Source: a candidate division KSB1 bacterium (lineage in GTDB: Bacteria; Zhuqueibacterota; Zhuqueibacteria; Zhuqueibacterales; Zhuqueibacteraceae). From it: 64,000 nt of DNA. This document shows, piece after piece, positions 8,281 through 17,002 of the stretch. A program made the position numbers and the translations under genes. Every line of letters starts with the position of its first letter. Position 1 is the stretch's first letter. The stretch spans positions 496,001-560,000 of the forward strand of contig JAPDPX010000003.1 of assembly GCA_034506255.1 (NCBI GenBank), written 5' to 3'. Under the pieces are notes generated by a model, which saw only the letters and a program-made list of their open reading frames with translations, was not told where the DNA came from and did not search any database.

Positions 8281-10635
8281 TCAGCGGTTTTCGGCGACTT
8301 GTTTGAGTTCGCGGCTGCGCTGGTAGAATTCCTGCAAATTCATCTCTTTCAGAAAAACCAGGCCGCGGGTGGCGCGAATCAGCGCGCTCTCATGCTGGTG
8401 AAACCATTCCCGCCCCAGGCAAATCTTGATGCGCTGGTACTGTTCGGCCTGAATTTTCTGTGCCAGCTCGGAAAACGGGCCGTCGTGTTCATAGCTGGGG
8501 AACGAAGCATCTTTCTGCGAAATGAAAGTGTTCATGAAGGCGCTTTGCATCACCGAAAACATGTTGAGGGACACCGGCACGTAGAGATTGGCCTCGCTGG
8601 GATGGAAACGGAACCAGACGTTGCGGTAGCCCCACACTTTGAGATCGGAGCGGCCGCTGTTTTTTTCGTAGCGTTTCAGGGCTTCGGTGATGGCCTGCAG
8701 GACCTTGTAATGGGTGTCGGGGCCGCTGGCCTCGGGGTCGAGCGCCACGCTGACGACATCGGGCCGCACCTCTTCAAGTTTGCGCAGGATGGGGATGACG
8801 TCGCGTTCGATGGTGGGTTCCTGCGTGAAAATATCACCGGTGTAGAAGCCCAGGCGCAGATGCAGGACGTTGGCACAATCCCAGCCGAAATAGCCCCACA
8901 AACACTCCGCCTCCCATTCCCGGCACATGCCCTTCAGGCGCTGAATGTAGTCGGGATCCTTCTTGCCGGGATACTGCCTGTCGAAATAATGCGTCAGCTC
9001 GGCGATGCGGTCTTTGAGGTTGTTGAGATCGTGCTCGTCGAAGAGTTCGATGAGATTGCGCAACAGACGCCGGGCGGTGCCCTCGTCCTTGACGCGATTG
9101 CGATTGGCGGCCACGCCGTCGAGATATTGCCAGACATCGCGGTTGCGGCCCTCGTCATTGTCCGGCTCGAAGTAGCCCTCGCGCAGCAGGGTGGCAAATT
9201 CGGGCTGGTCGATGAACTCGCCCAGGCGGTCGAGCTGTTGCCGCATGTACTGGTTGGTCACCGCGGTGAAGCCGCTGGTCAGGCAGACGAAATAATGGGT
9301 GTTGCTGGCATCGCGCATGTGGCGCACGATGGCGGGCAGATAACCCAGCATCAGATCATCGTGGTGGGGTTCGGTGTGAAAGAAACGGGTGTTGCGCAAC
9401 AGCGTGCGGCCCCTCTCGATCTTGGTGATCAGATTGCGTTCGACCAGCGCGGTCAGCGCAGCAGGCTCCTGCTGGCGTTTCGCCAGGATGAGGTGGGCGT
9501 TGCGATCTCCGAGAAAATCCTCCTCGCGCAGCTCGCGCACGCGTTTGCGCAGCCGCACCGCAAGATCGACCACCACCCGCTCGACCTCGGTGTCGTCAAC
9601 GGTGGGCGCGTTCAGCAGCAGCTCATGCTGGCGCTCGACCAGCCGTTTGGCCGCCCCCATGGTGAGATAAAAGCGGGCATTCGGCAGCACCTGCAGGGCC
9701 GTGGCGGGATGGCGGATGCTTTTTTCACTTTGCACCGCGCACGCCACGATTTCGGCCTTGGCTTCGCCCGCGGCAATGATGATGGCGGTGCAGTTGGGAT
9801 TGTAGGTGATGGTGCCCAGGCCGATGGTGATCACCAGCCGCTTGCGCGCCACTTCGATGCCGCCCAGATCGGTGGCCGCCGCCGCCTGGGTTTCGTAGTT
9901 CGTGGGCGTCAGGCGGGTGGTGCTGTGATGATCGGAGCCGCGCACGTTGAAGCCGATGTGGCCGTCCGGGCCGATGCCGCCGAGGAAAAAACCGATGCCG
10001 CCCAGCGCCCGGAGGCGGTTCTCATACTCCTGGCACCATTCATCGATGCGCTCCAGCACGCGCTTCTGCTGGCGTTCGCGCGCGGTTTTACCCTGCCGGT
10101 AGCGCAGCTCGAGGTTCACCTCGTTGTCCGGCCAGACGCCCGCCAGCGTCTCGTTTTTCTCCAGGCCGATTTTGGAACAGTCAATCAGCATCGCCTTCCC
10201 GGGATCCAGCCCGAAGCCTTCGAGATAGAACTCGCGCACGTAGTAGTAAAAGCTGTTGTGCTGGTGGGGATTGATGGGGTAGAACTCGTCGATTTGCACA
10301 AAGTACAGGCTGCGCATATCCGGCACGATGGCGGGATCGACCCCGTTGCGTTCCAGTTCCGCCTGCGTGTCCCGGTTGTCCCAATGTCCCAGCAGGTGGG
10401 TGACCCACTTGATGAAGTGTTCCGGCGTCTTGCCGGTGGGCAGGGAAATCACGCCGCCGGGGTTGTGCTGCACCCATTCGAGGAAGCGCATCGCCGCCAG
10501 CTTGCCGAGTGCCGGAAAGTTGGGGACGACGATGGTTTTGATTTTTTCCGTGGGTGGATAAAGCGCCCGAAAGGGTGAAGCCTCCAGGGCGATGCGTTCG
10601 ACGCGGGATGATTCGTCACGGGTGGAGTCAGACAT
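8281..10635 (-). CDS. Glucosamine-6-phosphate deaminase fused to a PIG-L-like domain
   Basis: A 784-residue cytoplasmic protein. The N-terminal half matches NagB, which converts glucosamine-6-phosphate to fructose-6-phosphate and ammonia: SLPTGKTPEHF near residue 63, the acidic motif QIDEFYP, and GIGPDGHIGFN near 240. After about residue 380 comes a LmbE/PIG-L-type N-deacetylase motif, FHTEPHHDDLMLGY, in which the usual PHPDD reads PHHDD. Similar long NagB fusions occur in Bacteroidetes. The ATG at 10635 is preceded by AAGGA with 7-base spacing. A promoter lies at 10816-10844. The logical role is amino-sugar recycling or catabolism, with deacetylase activity uncertain. Confidence 0.9.
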   Translation of the reverse strand: MSDSTRDESSRVERIALEASPFRALYPPTEKIKTIVVPNFPALGKLAAMRFLEWVQHNPGGVISLPTGKTPEHFIKWVTHLLGHWDNRDTQAELERNGVDPAIVPDMRSLYFVQIDEFYPINPHQHNSFYYYVREFYLEGFGLDPGKAMLIDCSKIGLEKNETLAGVWPDNEVNLELRYRQGKTARERQQKRVLERIDEWCQEYENRLRALGGIGFFLGGIGPDGHIGFNVRGSDHHSTTRLTPTNYETQAAAATDLGGIEVARKRLVITIGLGTITYNPNCTAIIIAAGEAKAEIVACAVQSEKSIRHPATALQVLPNARFYLTMGAAKRLVERQHELLLNAPTVDDTEVERVVVDLAVRLRKRVRELREEDFLGDRNAHLILAKRQQEPAALTALVERNLITKIERGRTLLRNTRFFHTEPHHDDLMLGYLPAIVRHMRDASNTHYFVCLTSGFTAVTNQYMRQQLDRLGEFIDQPEFATLLREGYFEPDNDEGRNRDVWQYLDGVAANRNRVKDEGTARRLLRNLIELFDEHDLNNLKDRIAELTHYFDRQYPGKKDPDYIQRLKGMCREWEAECLWGYFGWDCANVLHLRLGFYTGDIFTQEPTIERDVIPILRKLEEVRPDVVSVALDPEASGPDTHYKVLQAITEALKRYEKNSGRSDLKVWGYRNVWFRFHPSEANLYVPVSLNMFSVMQSAFMNTFISQKDASFPSYEHDGPFSELAQKIQAEQYQRIKICLGREWFHQHESALIRATRGLVFLKEMNLQEFYQRSRELKQVAENR

Positions 10636-11042
10636 GAGCCAATCCTTGCAACCATGAGGGTAAGAGGTTTGCTTTCCCAGCGAAATACCTGCAGCGCCTC
10701 AGTATGGGCGCGTGGCTTTCGATGGAGAAAGAGCGGTGGCAGGCACAGCCCGCCCACCGGCCGGGCGAATGTGAAACAACCGGCGGTGAATATTGCCGAA
10801 AGAAAAACCGCCGGCAATCTAACAAGTCGGCGGCAAGAATGCAAGGTTGGCGGCGGCACAGGAAGTGAATGACGGGCGGGCACCAGACGGCAGGCGTCCG
10901 GTGAAAGGTGCGATGCGAGGAACCGTGCACGCCAAAGAGAAGGCGGTTGCCGACCGTTTGCTTCGCCGCCGCTGCCCGGCGGTGCCTGCCAGCGGCGCGT
11001 TACCGCGTGGCAGTGACGACAGCGGCGGCATCACGCGCGGCT
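10636..11042. other. Intergenic region upstream of the NagB-like gene
   Basis: About 400 bases between two minus-strand genes. It contains the NagB-gene promoter at 10816-10844 and therefore a leader of about 175 bases before the ATG at 10635. I see no gene and no strong terminator for the sulfotransferase gene upstream. Confidence 0.55.
10816..10844 (-). promoter_or_regulatory. Promoter of the NagB/PIG-L gene
   Basis: On the minus strand TTGCAT (10844-10839), a 17-base spacer and TAGATT (10821-10816) continuing GCC. It matches the pattern TTGnnT-N17-TAnnTTGC seen at several genes in this window. Confidence 0.6.
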
Positions 11043-11894
11043 TCAGACGGTCTCCAACCGCGGCTGCCGTTTCGCGAGAGGCGGGCGCTCCCCGGCGTCG
11101 ACATACTCGTTTTCGGTGAGGAAGGCTTGCAATTTTTCCGCGTGGGGACTCGCGGTCAGCAGTTGGTTGATATAGGCGGCCTTGTGGGGATCGTGCCGCC
11201 ATTTCTGGATCGAGCTTGGGTCAAAATCGCGCAGCCGGTGCATATAGGGCAGCATGCGGGCGGAAACATTGCTGGCTTGCAGGTTTTCTTTGAGGCGACT
11301 CCATGATTTGAGATGCCGCCGCAGACAGAGTCCCAACTTGTGATGCAGCAACTGCTCGACGCGCTGCGATTGCAAAATCACGTCTTCATATTTGATCGTG
11401 AGAAAACAGGGAGAGTTCCGCAGCTCATGTTCGAGTTGCCGGCCGGCGGCGATGCTGTTTTCCCACAACTCGGGGGTGACGTAGTATTTTTGCGGATCCA
11501 GGGCGTGGCGGCTGGTGAGCACATCGCGGGGGTCGCGAATCAGGTTAATGATGAAAACCTGGTAGCGTCTGGCATAATCCGCCAGGCGACTGACTTGCGC
11601 CGGCCGCCACCAGTTGGCGTAGCGCTTGGTAATGAAAAAGCCGGGATTGTGGCCGCCGGCCGCCTCCCGCCATAATATGAAAGAAAGTTTGAGGCCCGGC
11701 GCACTCCACGGCGCTGTTTCCCGGTCAAACAAAATGGTATTGGCGAAGGCGATCATGGCGTAGTGCAACATGGTTGTGCCGGAGCGTGCACAACCAACGA
11801 TGTGAACGCGTTTAAGGCCGGCACGCGTGAGCAAAAAACGCTTGGCTTCCTCTTTGAGAAAAGCCACCGGTCGCAGACCAAAGGATGCCATCAT
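11043..11894 (-). CDS. Sulfotransferase family protein
   Basis: A 283-residue PAPS-dependent sulfotransferase, moving sulfate to a hydroxyl or amine acceptor. The 5'-phosphosulfate loop is VGCARSGTTMLHYAM near residue 34 and the 3'-phosphate motif is INLIRDPRDVLTSRHALD near 130. There is no signal peptide, but the N-terminal part may sit at the membrane. Start chosen as the first of two ATGs. The acceptor is unknown; the nearby UDP-sugar gene and other envelope genes make a cell-surface glycan possible, but that is speculation. It is divergent from the cytochrome gene. A weak promoter-like TATATTTC lies at 11945-11938. Confidence 0.85.
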   Translation of the reverse strand: MMASFGLRPVAFLKEEAKRFLLTRAGLKRVHIVGCARSGTTMLHYAMIAFANTILFDRETAPWSAPGLKLSFILWREAAGGHNPGFFITKRYANWWRPAQVSRLADYARRYQVFIINLIRDPRDVLTSRHALDPQKYYVTPELWENSIAAGRQLEHELRNSPCFLTIKYEDVILQSQRVEQLLHHKLGLCLRRHLKSWSRLKENLQASNVSARMLPYMHRLRDFDPSSIQKWRHDPHKAAYINQLLTASPHAEKLQAFLTENEYVDAGERPPLAKRQPRLETV

Positions 11895-12164
11895 CGTGTC
11901 CTCTCATGGTTGCAGTGCAGTGCTGTTGATGGTCGTGGAAATATAGCCGGCAGGATTTACAGGAAAATAATGGCATCATTAAGTGGCTATGAACGAAAGT
12001 GCCTGCCACATCTGCCAGCGCCGGCCTTGACTTTGCCGGTGGTGTTGGGTATTTTGCCCGCCAATTCGTCTGCAACGGGCAGGAGGTTCCCTGTCCGCTG
12101 CCTGGAAGAAGAAACATGTCGACTTTCGCAGTGCTCATGTCTCAGCAAGCAAGTGAGGATGACG

Positions 12165-13238
12165 ATGGATACCTTCGGCAACGCGATTCTCGGGATGGTT
12201 TTCCTGGCGCTGTCGTTCGCCGGCACGTTTTTGATGTACAAATTGTGGGGCTATCCCTTCGATGAAAAGACCCTGAAAAGCTCGGCGCCGCGACCGATGA
12301 TGCTGTTGCACCGCACCATCGGGTATCTCTATCTCGTCATTTATCTCTATTTGATGTCGCAGATGCTGCCGCGTCTCTGGCAATATCAGGTCGAGCTGCC
12401 GGCGCGCACTGTGGCGCATCTGATGCTGGGCATGGCCATCGGCGTGATTCTGCTGGCCAAGATCGTGATCGTGCGGTTCTTCAAATATCTGGAAGGGCAG
12501 ATGGCACCGATTCTCGGCACCGGACTGCTGGTGTGCACTACGCTGCTCATCGGGCTGTCGGTGCCTGTCGCGCTGCGTGAGCACTACTTGAGCCGGCGTG
12601 CCGCTGGCGGCCCGGCCTTTACCCCGGAAAATCTCGCGCGGGTCGCGTCTTTGTTGCCACAGGCCGGTTTTCCTGAAGACGTGCCGCTCGGCTCGCTTGC
12701 CATCCCGTCCGCCTTGCAACAGGGCCGCGCGGTTCTCCTGAAGAAATGCGTGCAATGCCATGACCTGCGCACTGTGCTGGTGCGGCCGAAAACGCCCGGC
12801 CAATGGCGGGAAACCGTCGCGCGCATGGCGGAACGCGCCGTGCTGGCCGAGCCGCTCAACGAATTCGAACAGCGTTTCGTCACCGCCTACCTAATCGCCA
12901 TCACACCGGAACTGCAGAAATCCGTCATGGCCATCCGCCAGCAGGAGATTAAGCGGGAGGAGACCCGGGCGGCAATCGCGGCCGTTACCGCCACACTTCC
13001 CGGGGAGCTTGCCGGCGCACCCGCCGCTGCGGCTTTCGATCACCCCGCGGCCCGCAGCCTGTTCGAGCGAACGTGTTCGCAGTGCCACAGCCTGAGCAAC
13101 GTCGAAAAAAATCCGCCAGCCAACGCGACGGAAGCCACCGCGCTGCTCGATCGCATGATCGACAATGGCCTGGAGGTCACCGATGAAGAATTTGAACAGC
13201 TCGTGCTCTACCTCACGCAGACCTATGGCAAAAATTGA
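12165..13238 (+). CDS. Membrane-anchored diheme cytochrome c-like protein
   Basis: A 357-residue protein whose first 140 residues form about four transmembrane helices (AILGMVFLALSFAGTFLMY; TIGYLYLVIYLYLM; MLGMAIGVILLAKIVIV; ILGTGLLVCTTLLIGLSV). A periplasmic part follows with two c-type heme motifs: CVQCH at residues 195-199 and CSQCH at 304-308. His49, His86 and neighbouring histidines in the helices could bind further cofactor, but this is uncertain. The ATG at 12165 has GTGAGGA just upstream; an ATG at 12159 and a much longer open frame upstream lack support. The role is probably electron transfer at the cytoplasmic membrane; partner unknown, as no oxidase or reductase genes adjoin. Confidence 0.82.
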   Translation: MDTFGNAILGMVFLALSFAGTFLMYKLWGYPFDEKTLKSSAPRPMMLLHRTIGYLYLVIYLYLMSQMLPRLWQYQVELPARTVAHLMLGMAIGVILLAKIVIVRFFKYLEGQMAPILGTGLLVCTTLLIGLSVPVALREHYLSRRAAGGPAFTPENLARVASLLPQAGFPEDVPLGSLAIPSALQQGRAVLLKKCVQCHDLRTVLVRPKTPGQWRETVARMAERAVLAEPLNEFEQRFVTAYLIAITPELQKSVMAIRQQEIKREETRAAIAAVTATLPGELAGAPAAAAFDHPAARSLFERTCSQCHSLSNVEKNPPANATEATALLDRMIDNGLEVTDEEFEQLVLYLTQTYGKN

Positions 13239-13950
13239 AGCAGCAGATTCCGCGCGGTGCCCCGCCTGCCTGTGGCAAAGCCCTCCCGTAGTCAGGCGTG
13301 GCTCCGTAGCCCGGGGCGCCATCGCATCCCGCATTTTCCCTAGCCGGCCAAAAAGGATTTGTTATTCAAGCAAAAATTTGCTATGCTGTGCCGCTTTGCC
13401 GACGCTTGGCTTGGGGCGCAGCAGATGATTTGACCTGTGATCCGCCGACCCCTTTCGGGGTCCCATATTTGGGCACAACCTCTCAAAAATAGGCAGACTA
13501 AATGCGTACTTCCCGTTTCCATTTTGACGCGTTTGGCGCGAACAAATTCTTGCTTCGTCTCAGGGGCGGCAAGTTGTACCCCGCCTGGCCAATTTCGAGT
13601 CAATTATGCTCATGAATGACGGGTTGATTTCCATCCAGCCCGGGCTGACAACATCTCTCTCCCACCGCCACTTCCTTCAGTTTCTGAAGCCAGATACCTT
13701 TTTTCATTCCCATAAGCTAATCACAAAAAATTATTTCACTTGGCTCGTTGATTTTTCTGCCTTCTCGCCGGCACTGCGGGCACTGTGCTCAGTCCTTTCT
13801 TGCTGTCATCGCATAGACTTGTATTCCGGCACAAGCCTTGCGTTGCCGAAATCGGGCTTCCTACTTCACGCAACCCACCACACCCTCGCACCACGGCCAG
13901 GAGGAAACTAACCCATGAAGATGAGCACCTGAAAAAAATTGGAGCCGGTC
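13239..13950. other. Long leader or intergenic region upstream of the OmpA-like gene
   Basis: About 710 bases without a convincing gene. It contains two promoter-like sites: TTGTTA-N17-TATGCT at 13359-13387 and TTGCTG-N16-TATTCC at 13800-13827. A short perfect hairpin GACCCC-TTTC-GGGGTC lies near 13447. If the first promoter is used, the OmpA transcript has a leader of over 550 bases, or a separate small RNA lies here. The open frame at 13606-13911 is not credible as a gene. Confidence 0.5.
13800..13827 (+). promoter_or_regulatory. Possible promoter of the TSP3-OmpA gene
   Basis: TTGCTG (13800-13805), a 16-base spacer and TATTCC (13822-13827), about 120 bases before the ATG at 13951. It is weaker than the others; the alternative at 13359-13387 is better matched but far upstream. 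Confidence 0.35.
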
Positions 13951-14994
13951 ATGCCAAAGAAAATCACTCTGATGGTCCGTGCCGCCAGCCTGAAACTGCT
14001 CCTGCCAGCTTTTTTTCTTCTCAACTCGCTCCATCCTTTTGATTCCCCACTTGTCGCCATGCAAAGTCTGAGTCTCAGCGCCAACGGCCTCGATCCGGCG
14101 AAAATCAAGCTGCGCATCGACAAGGATGGTGACGGCCTGTCTGATCACGAGGAAAAGGCTCTGGGCACAAACCCCCGTTCACCAGACAGCGACAAGGACG
14201 GACTGATTGACTGTGATGAGATCAACCGGCATTTCACTGATCCCACGCAGGCAGACTCGGACCGCGACGGCCTGTCGGATTTTGATGAGATCGAAAAATA
14301 TCTCACCGATCCCAAGCAGCGCGACAGCGACCAGGACGGCCTGGAGGATGCCTTCGAGTTGCAGGAGACACTTACGGATCCACTCCGGCCGGACAGTGAT
14401 CATGACGGTTTGCCCGACGGCGAAGAGGTTTTGCAGTACCGCACCGATCCCCGGCGGCGGGACAGCGATGGCGATGGCCTTAGCGACGGGGAGGAGGTCC
14501 GCAGCCTGCTCTCCAACGCCCTTGCCACAGACAGCGACGGTGATGGCGTGTCCGATGAGCAGGATCAATGCCCCACTGAGCTCGAAAGCGTCAACAATTA
14601 TCAGGATCATGACGGTTGCCCGGACGAACAGCCGGCCTTTTGGGTGGAAATCGGACAGTCCTTCCTGCTGAGCCGCGTCACCTTCGCGGAGGGGCAGACG
14701 CAGCCCATGCCGCACTCCCTCGAGCAACTCGACAGTGTGTGCCGCACCCTGCAGGCGTTTCCAGAGCTCGCTTTTGAGATCCGCGGCTATGCCGACAACA
14801 GCGGGGAAGCCGGACAAAACCTGCAAATCTCCCTGGCGCGGGCACAGGCCGTGTATGATTATCTCGTGGCCTGCGGGATCAGCCGCGAGCGTATTCGCTG
14901 CGCCGGTTTTGGCGAAGCCAATGCCATCGCCCCCAACACCAGCGCCGAGGGTCGTGCCAAAAACCGCCGTATTGAGCTGTATCGTTTGCATTGA
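13951..14994 (+). CDS. TSP3-repeat OmpA-family outer membrane protein
   Basis: A 347-residue exported protein. A signal peptide (AASLKLLLPAFFLLNSLHPF region) is followed, from about residue 50 to 230, by seven calcium-binding thrombospondin type 3-like repeats of the form DSDxDGLxDxxE...TDP. A C-terminal OmpA domain follows, with EIRGYADNSGEAGQNLQIS, LARAQAVYDYL and GRAKNRRIELYRL, which binds peptidoglycan. It probably tethers the outer membrane or a secreted complex to the wall. The start is the ATG at 13951, placed after GGAG; the TTG at 13939 overlaps that ribosome site. A hairpin with a T-run follows the gene. Confidence 0.92.
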   Translation: MPKKITLMVRAASLKLLLPAFFLLNSLHPFDSPLVAMQSLSLSANGLDPAKIKLRIDKDGDGLSDHEEKALGTNPRSPDSDKDGLIDCDEINRHFTDPTQADSDRDGLSDFDEIEKYLTDPKQRDSDQDGLEDAFELQETLTDPLRPDSDHDGLPDGEEVLQYRTDPRRRDSDGDGLSDGEEVRSLLSNALATDSDGDGVSDEQDQCPTELESVNNYQDHDGCPDEQPAFWVEIGQSFLLSRVTFAEGQTQPMPHSLEQLDSVCRTLQAFPELAFEIRGYADNSGEAGQNLQISLARAQAVYDYLVACGISRERIRCAGFGEANAIAPNTSAEGRAKNRRIELYRLH

Positions 14995-15044
14995 GCCGGC
15001 CGCGCTGCCAGCGCTCCGCAGTGAGATTTTCCCACCTTTTTCGC

Positions 15045-15078
15045 GATTGCTGCGGCAGTCGCGGTGACTATTTTTTTT
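15045..15078 (+). terminator. Probable terminator of the TSP3-OmpA gene
   Basis: CGCGATTGC and GCAGTCGCG form a 9-bp stem with one mismatch and a 2-base loop at 15045-15064. A run of eight T follows at 15071-15078 after a short gap. Confidence 0.5.
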
Positions 15079-15438
15079 CTGCCCTCCCTCTTGCTGCTCT
15101 CTGTGTCAGACCAAAATTCCTCAAATTGTCCTGCCTATCGCAGAAAGCTCGTCGAACTTTTCCACGCCCGGCGCCGCCGATGACCAGCGCCGCCTCGACA
15201 ACGTCTCCTTTCCCGGTCCCTGCTGCGGAATTTTCAATGAAACAGAGCCATGCCCTCCCTCGGTGAACAGCAGAGCTCTCTGCCAACCCCCTTGATCCTG
15301 TTCTGTGAAAATCCCGTTGGCTGGATGTGCGAGCACCGGTCCATTTCTCAGCGGCATTCCACCCGGCATGACATCAGCACAGCGCCCTTGCACAGCTTGC
15401 GAAATCCCCTGTGCCGCCCGCCCAGCGGGACTGCCGAC

Positions 15439-15466
15439 TTGACTTTTGCGGCAAGACTTGTAGATT
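15439..15466 (+). promoter_or_regulatory. Promoter of the DUF3078-like gene
   Basis: TTGACT (15439-15444), a 16-base spacer, then TAGATT (15461-15466) continuing GCC. It is about 90 bases upstream of the ATG at 15558. Confidence 0.6.
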
Positions 15467-15557
15467 GCCGATGAGCATTTGGGGCATGAACCGGCACAAT
15501 ACATGTTTCCGGCCCCCCAAATTATCCGATAGCTTTCACTGTTGAGGAGGAGGCAAG

Positions 15558-16409
15558 ATGCGAAAACGTGTGGCACAAGTTTTTGTTTTGGTCATGATGC
15601 TGGCGGGCGCGGCCGCCCGGGCCCAAGAAGCGCCGAAGCCGGAGCCCAGCGGCTGGAAGAAGGGTCTCATTGGCGTATTGACCCTGACCCAAAATTCGTA
15701 CAGCAACTGGACGCAGGGCGGTGAAAATGCCGTGGCCTGGAAGGGTGTCATTGAAACTCTGTGGGAAAACAATCAGGCGACGATCAACTGGAAGAACACC
15801 GCCAAACTGGCCTATGGCCAGGTCAAGCAGGGCGATCAGGAGGTGCGCAAGAGTGACGATGAGCTGCGGGTGGAATCGGTGCTGACCTACAAAGTCGGCA
15901 AGTACCTCAACCCTTACATCTCTTTCAACGGGTTGACGCAAATTGCCAATGGTTATGACTACAGCAAGCAACCGCGGCTGTTGGTGTCCGACTCTTTCGA
16001 TCCCACTTTTCTGCGCCAGAGCATGGGCATGGGTTACAAGGCCTCCGGGAATTTCGTCACCCGGCTGGGCCTGTCGCTGAAGGAGACCATTGTCGGTACG
16101 CAAGCCTTCCGGCCGCTTTATGGCAACACGCTCGATGAGAACGTGCGGGTCGAAACCGGCATCGAGTCGGTGACCGACTTCTCGCACAAACTCGAGGAGA
16201 ATGTTCTGTTCACCAGCAAACTGGAAATGTTCAGCGCCTTCGAGCATTTCGACAAGGTGGATGTCAACTGGGACAACACGCTCACGGCCAAACTCGGCAA
16301 ACTCTTCACGGCCAATCTTAATGTGCGTCTGCTGTATGATGAAGACCTCTCGAAGAAGCGACAGCTCAAACAAGTGCTGGGCTTTGGTGTGTCCTATACC
16401 TTTTTCTGA
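15558..16409 (+). CDS. DUF3078-like outer membrane protein
   Basis: A 283-residue protein with a signal peptide ending near residue 22 ([10 protein letters not shown]) and a beta-rich body. [20 protein letters not shown] near residue 40 is characteristic of the DUF3078 family found across the Bacteroidetes/Chlorobi group. The C-terminus GFGVSYTFF ends in the terminal aromatic typical of Bam-inserted barrels. GAGGAGG precedes the ATG with good spacing. Its function is unknown; a small outer-membrane barrel is likely. It is followed 98 bases later by mscL. Confidence 0.85.
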   Translation: MRKRVAQVFVLVMMLAGAAARAQEAPKPEPSGWKKGLIGVLTLTQNSYSNWTQGGENAVAWKGVIETLWENNQATINWKNTAKLAYGQVKQGDQEVRKSDDELRVESVLTYKVGKYLNPYISFNGLTQIANGYDYSKQPRLLVSDSFDPTFLRQSMGMGYKASGNFVTRLGLSLKETIVGTQAFRPLYGNTLDENVRVETGIESVTDFSHKLEENVLFTSKLEMFSAFEHFDKVDVNWDNTLTAKLGKLFTANLNVRLLYDEDLSKKRQLKQVLGFGVSYTFF

Positions 16410-16507
16410 CGCGGCGCCGTCACACCCCGGACGGCCGCGGTGGAACGAATGAGTGGCCGGCGGCTTTCCCCCGACGGCCGGAATTTTCCCGTGTGAGGAG
16501 GAGCAAC

Positions 16508-16912
16508 ATGTTGCAAGAGTTCAAAGAGTTCGCGATGCGCGGCAATGTCGTGGACATGGCGGTGGGCATCATCATCGGTGCGGCCTTCGGCAGCATTGTC
16601 AGCTCGCTGGTGAATGACGTGATCATGCCGCCCGTGGGCCTGCTCACCGGCGGCATTGATTTCAGCAATCTGGCGGTCACCCTGCAGCGCGAGCCGGTGG
16701 TGGCGATCAAGTACGGCGTCTTCATCAACGCCGTGATCAATTTTCTCATCATCGCTTTTGCCATGTTCATGATCGTACGTGCCATGAACCGGCTGAAGAA
16801 GAAGGCGGAAGCCGCGTCCGCCGCGCCCACCACCCGGGAATGCCCGGAATGCCTGATGCCGATTCCACTCAAAGCCCGGCGCTGCGGCCATTGCACCGCT
16901 GTGGTGGCGTAA
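16508..16912 (+). CDS. mscL: Large-conductance mechanosensitive channel with C-terminal zinc ribbon
   Basis: MscL is the pentameric inner-membrane emergency valve that opens on osmotic downshock. The N-terminal helix and TM1 are clear ([20 protein letters not shown]), as is TM2 ([18 protein letters not shown]). The usual charged C-terminal helix RLKKKAEA continues into an extra zinc ribbon, CPEC-x10-CGHC, at about residues 113-130. The ribbon recalls zinc-ribbon tails on other membrane proteins and could respond to metal or mediate contacts. GAGGAGG lies 6 bases before the ATG at 16508. Length is 134 residues, near the family norm. Confidence 0.95.
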   Translation: MLQEFKEFAMRGNVVDMAVGIIIGAAFGSIVSSLVNDVIMPPVGLLTGGIDFSNLAVTLQREPVVAIKYGVFINAVINFLIIAFAMFMIVRAMNRLKKKAEAASAAPTTRECPECLMPIPLKARRCGHCTAVVA

Positions 16913-17002
16913 AGCCGTGTGTTCGTGCCCGGATCAGCGGACACGGATCCGTCTCCCGTGCCCGGTATCCGGCAGCAAGGATCATGCATCCCATTTCAAA
17001 CC

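Larger units (their letters stand above)
14995..15557. other. Intergenic region with terminator and promoter
   Basis: About 560 bases. A hairpin with a nearby T-run sits at the 5' end and a promoter for the DUF3078-like gene at 15439-15466. The middle part is pyrimidine-rich on the plus strand and I see no gene in it. Confidence 0.55.

Noticed and set aside
8191..10578. Very long open frame on the plus strand opposite the NagB/PIG-L gene
   Set aside because: It is antisense to a protein with clear NagB motifs; its translation is low-complexity and lacks recognisable domains. Long antisense frames are common at this GC content.
13606..13911. 101-codon frame upstream of the OmpA-like gene
   Set aside because: No ribosome site, atypical composition and overlaps probable promoter elements.
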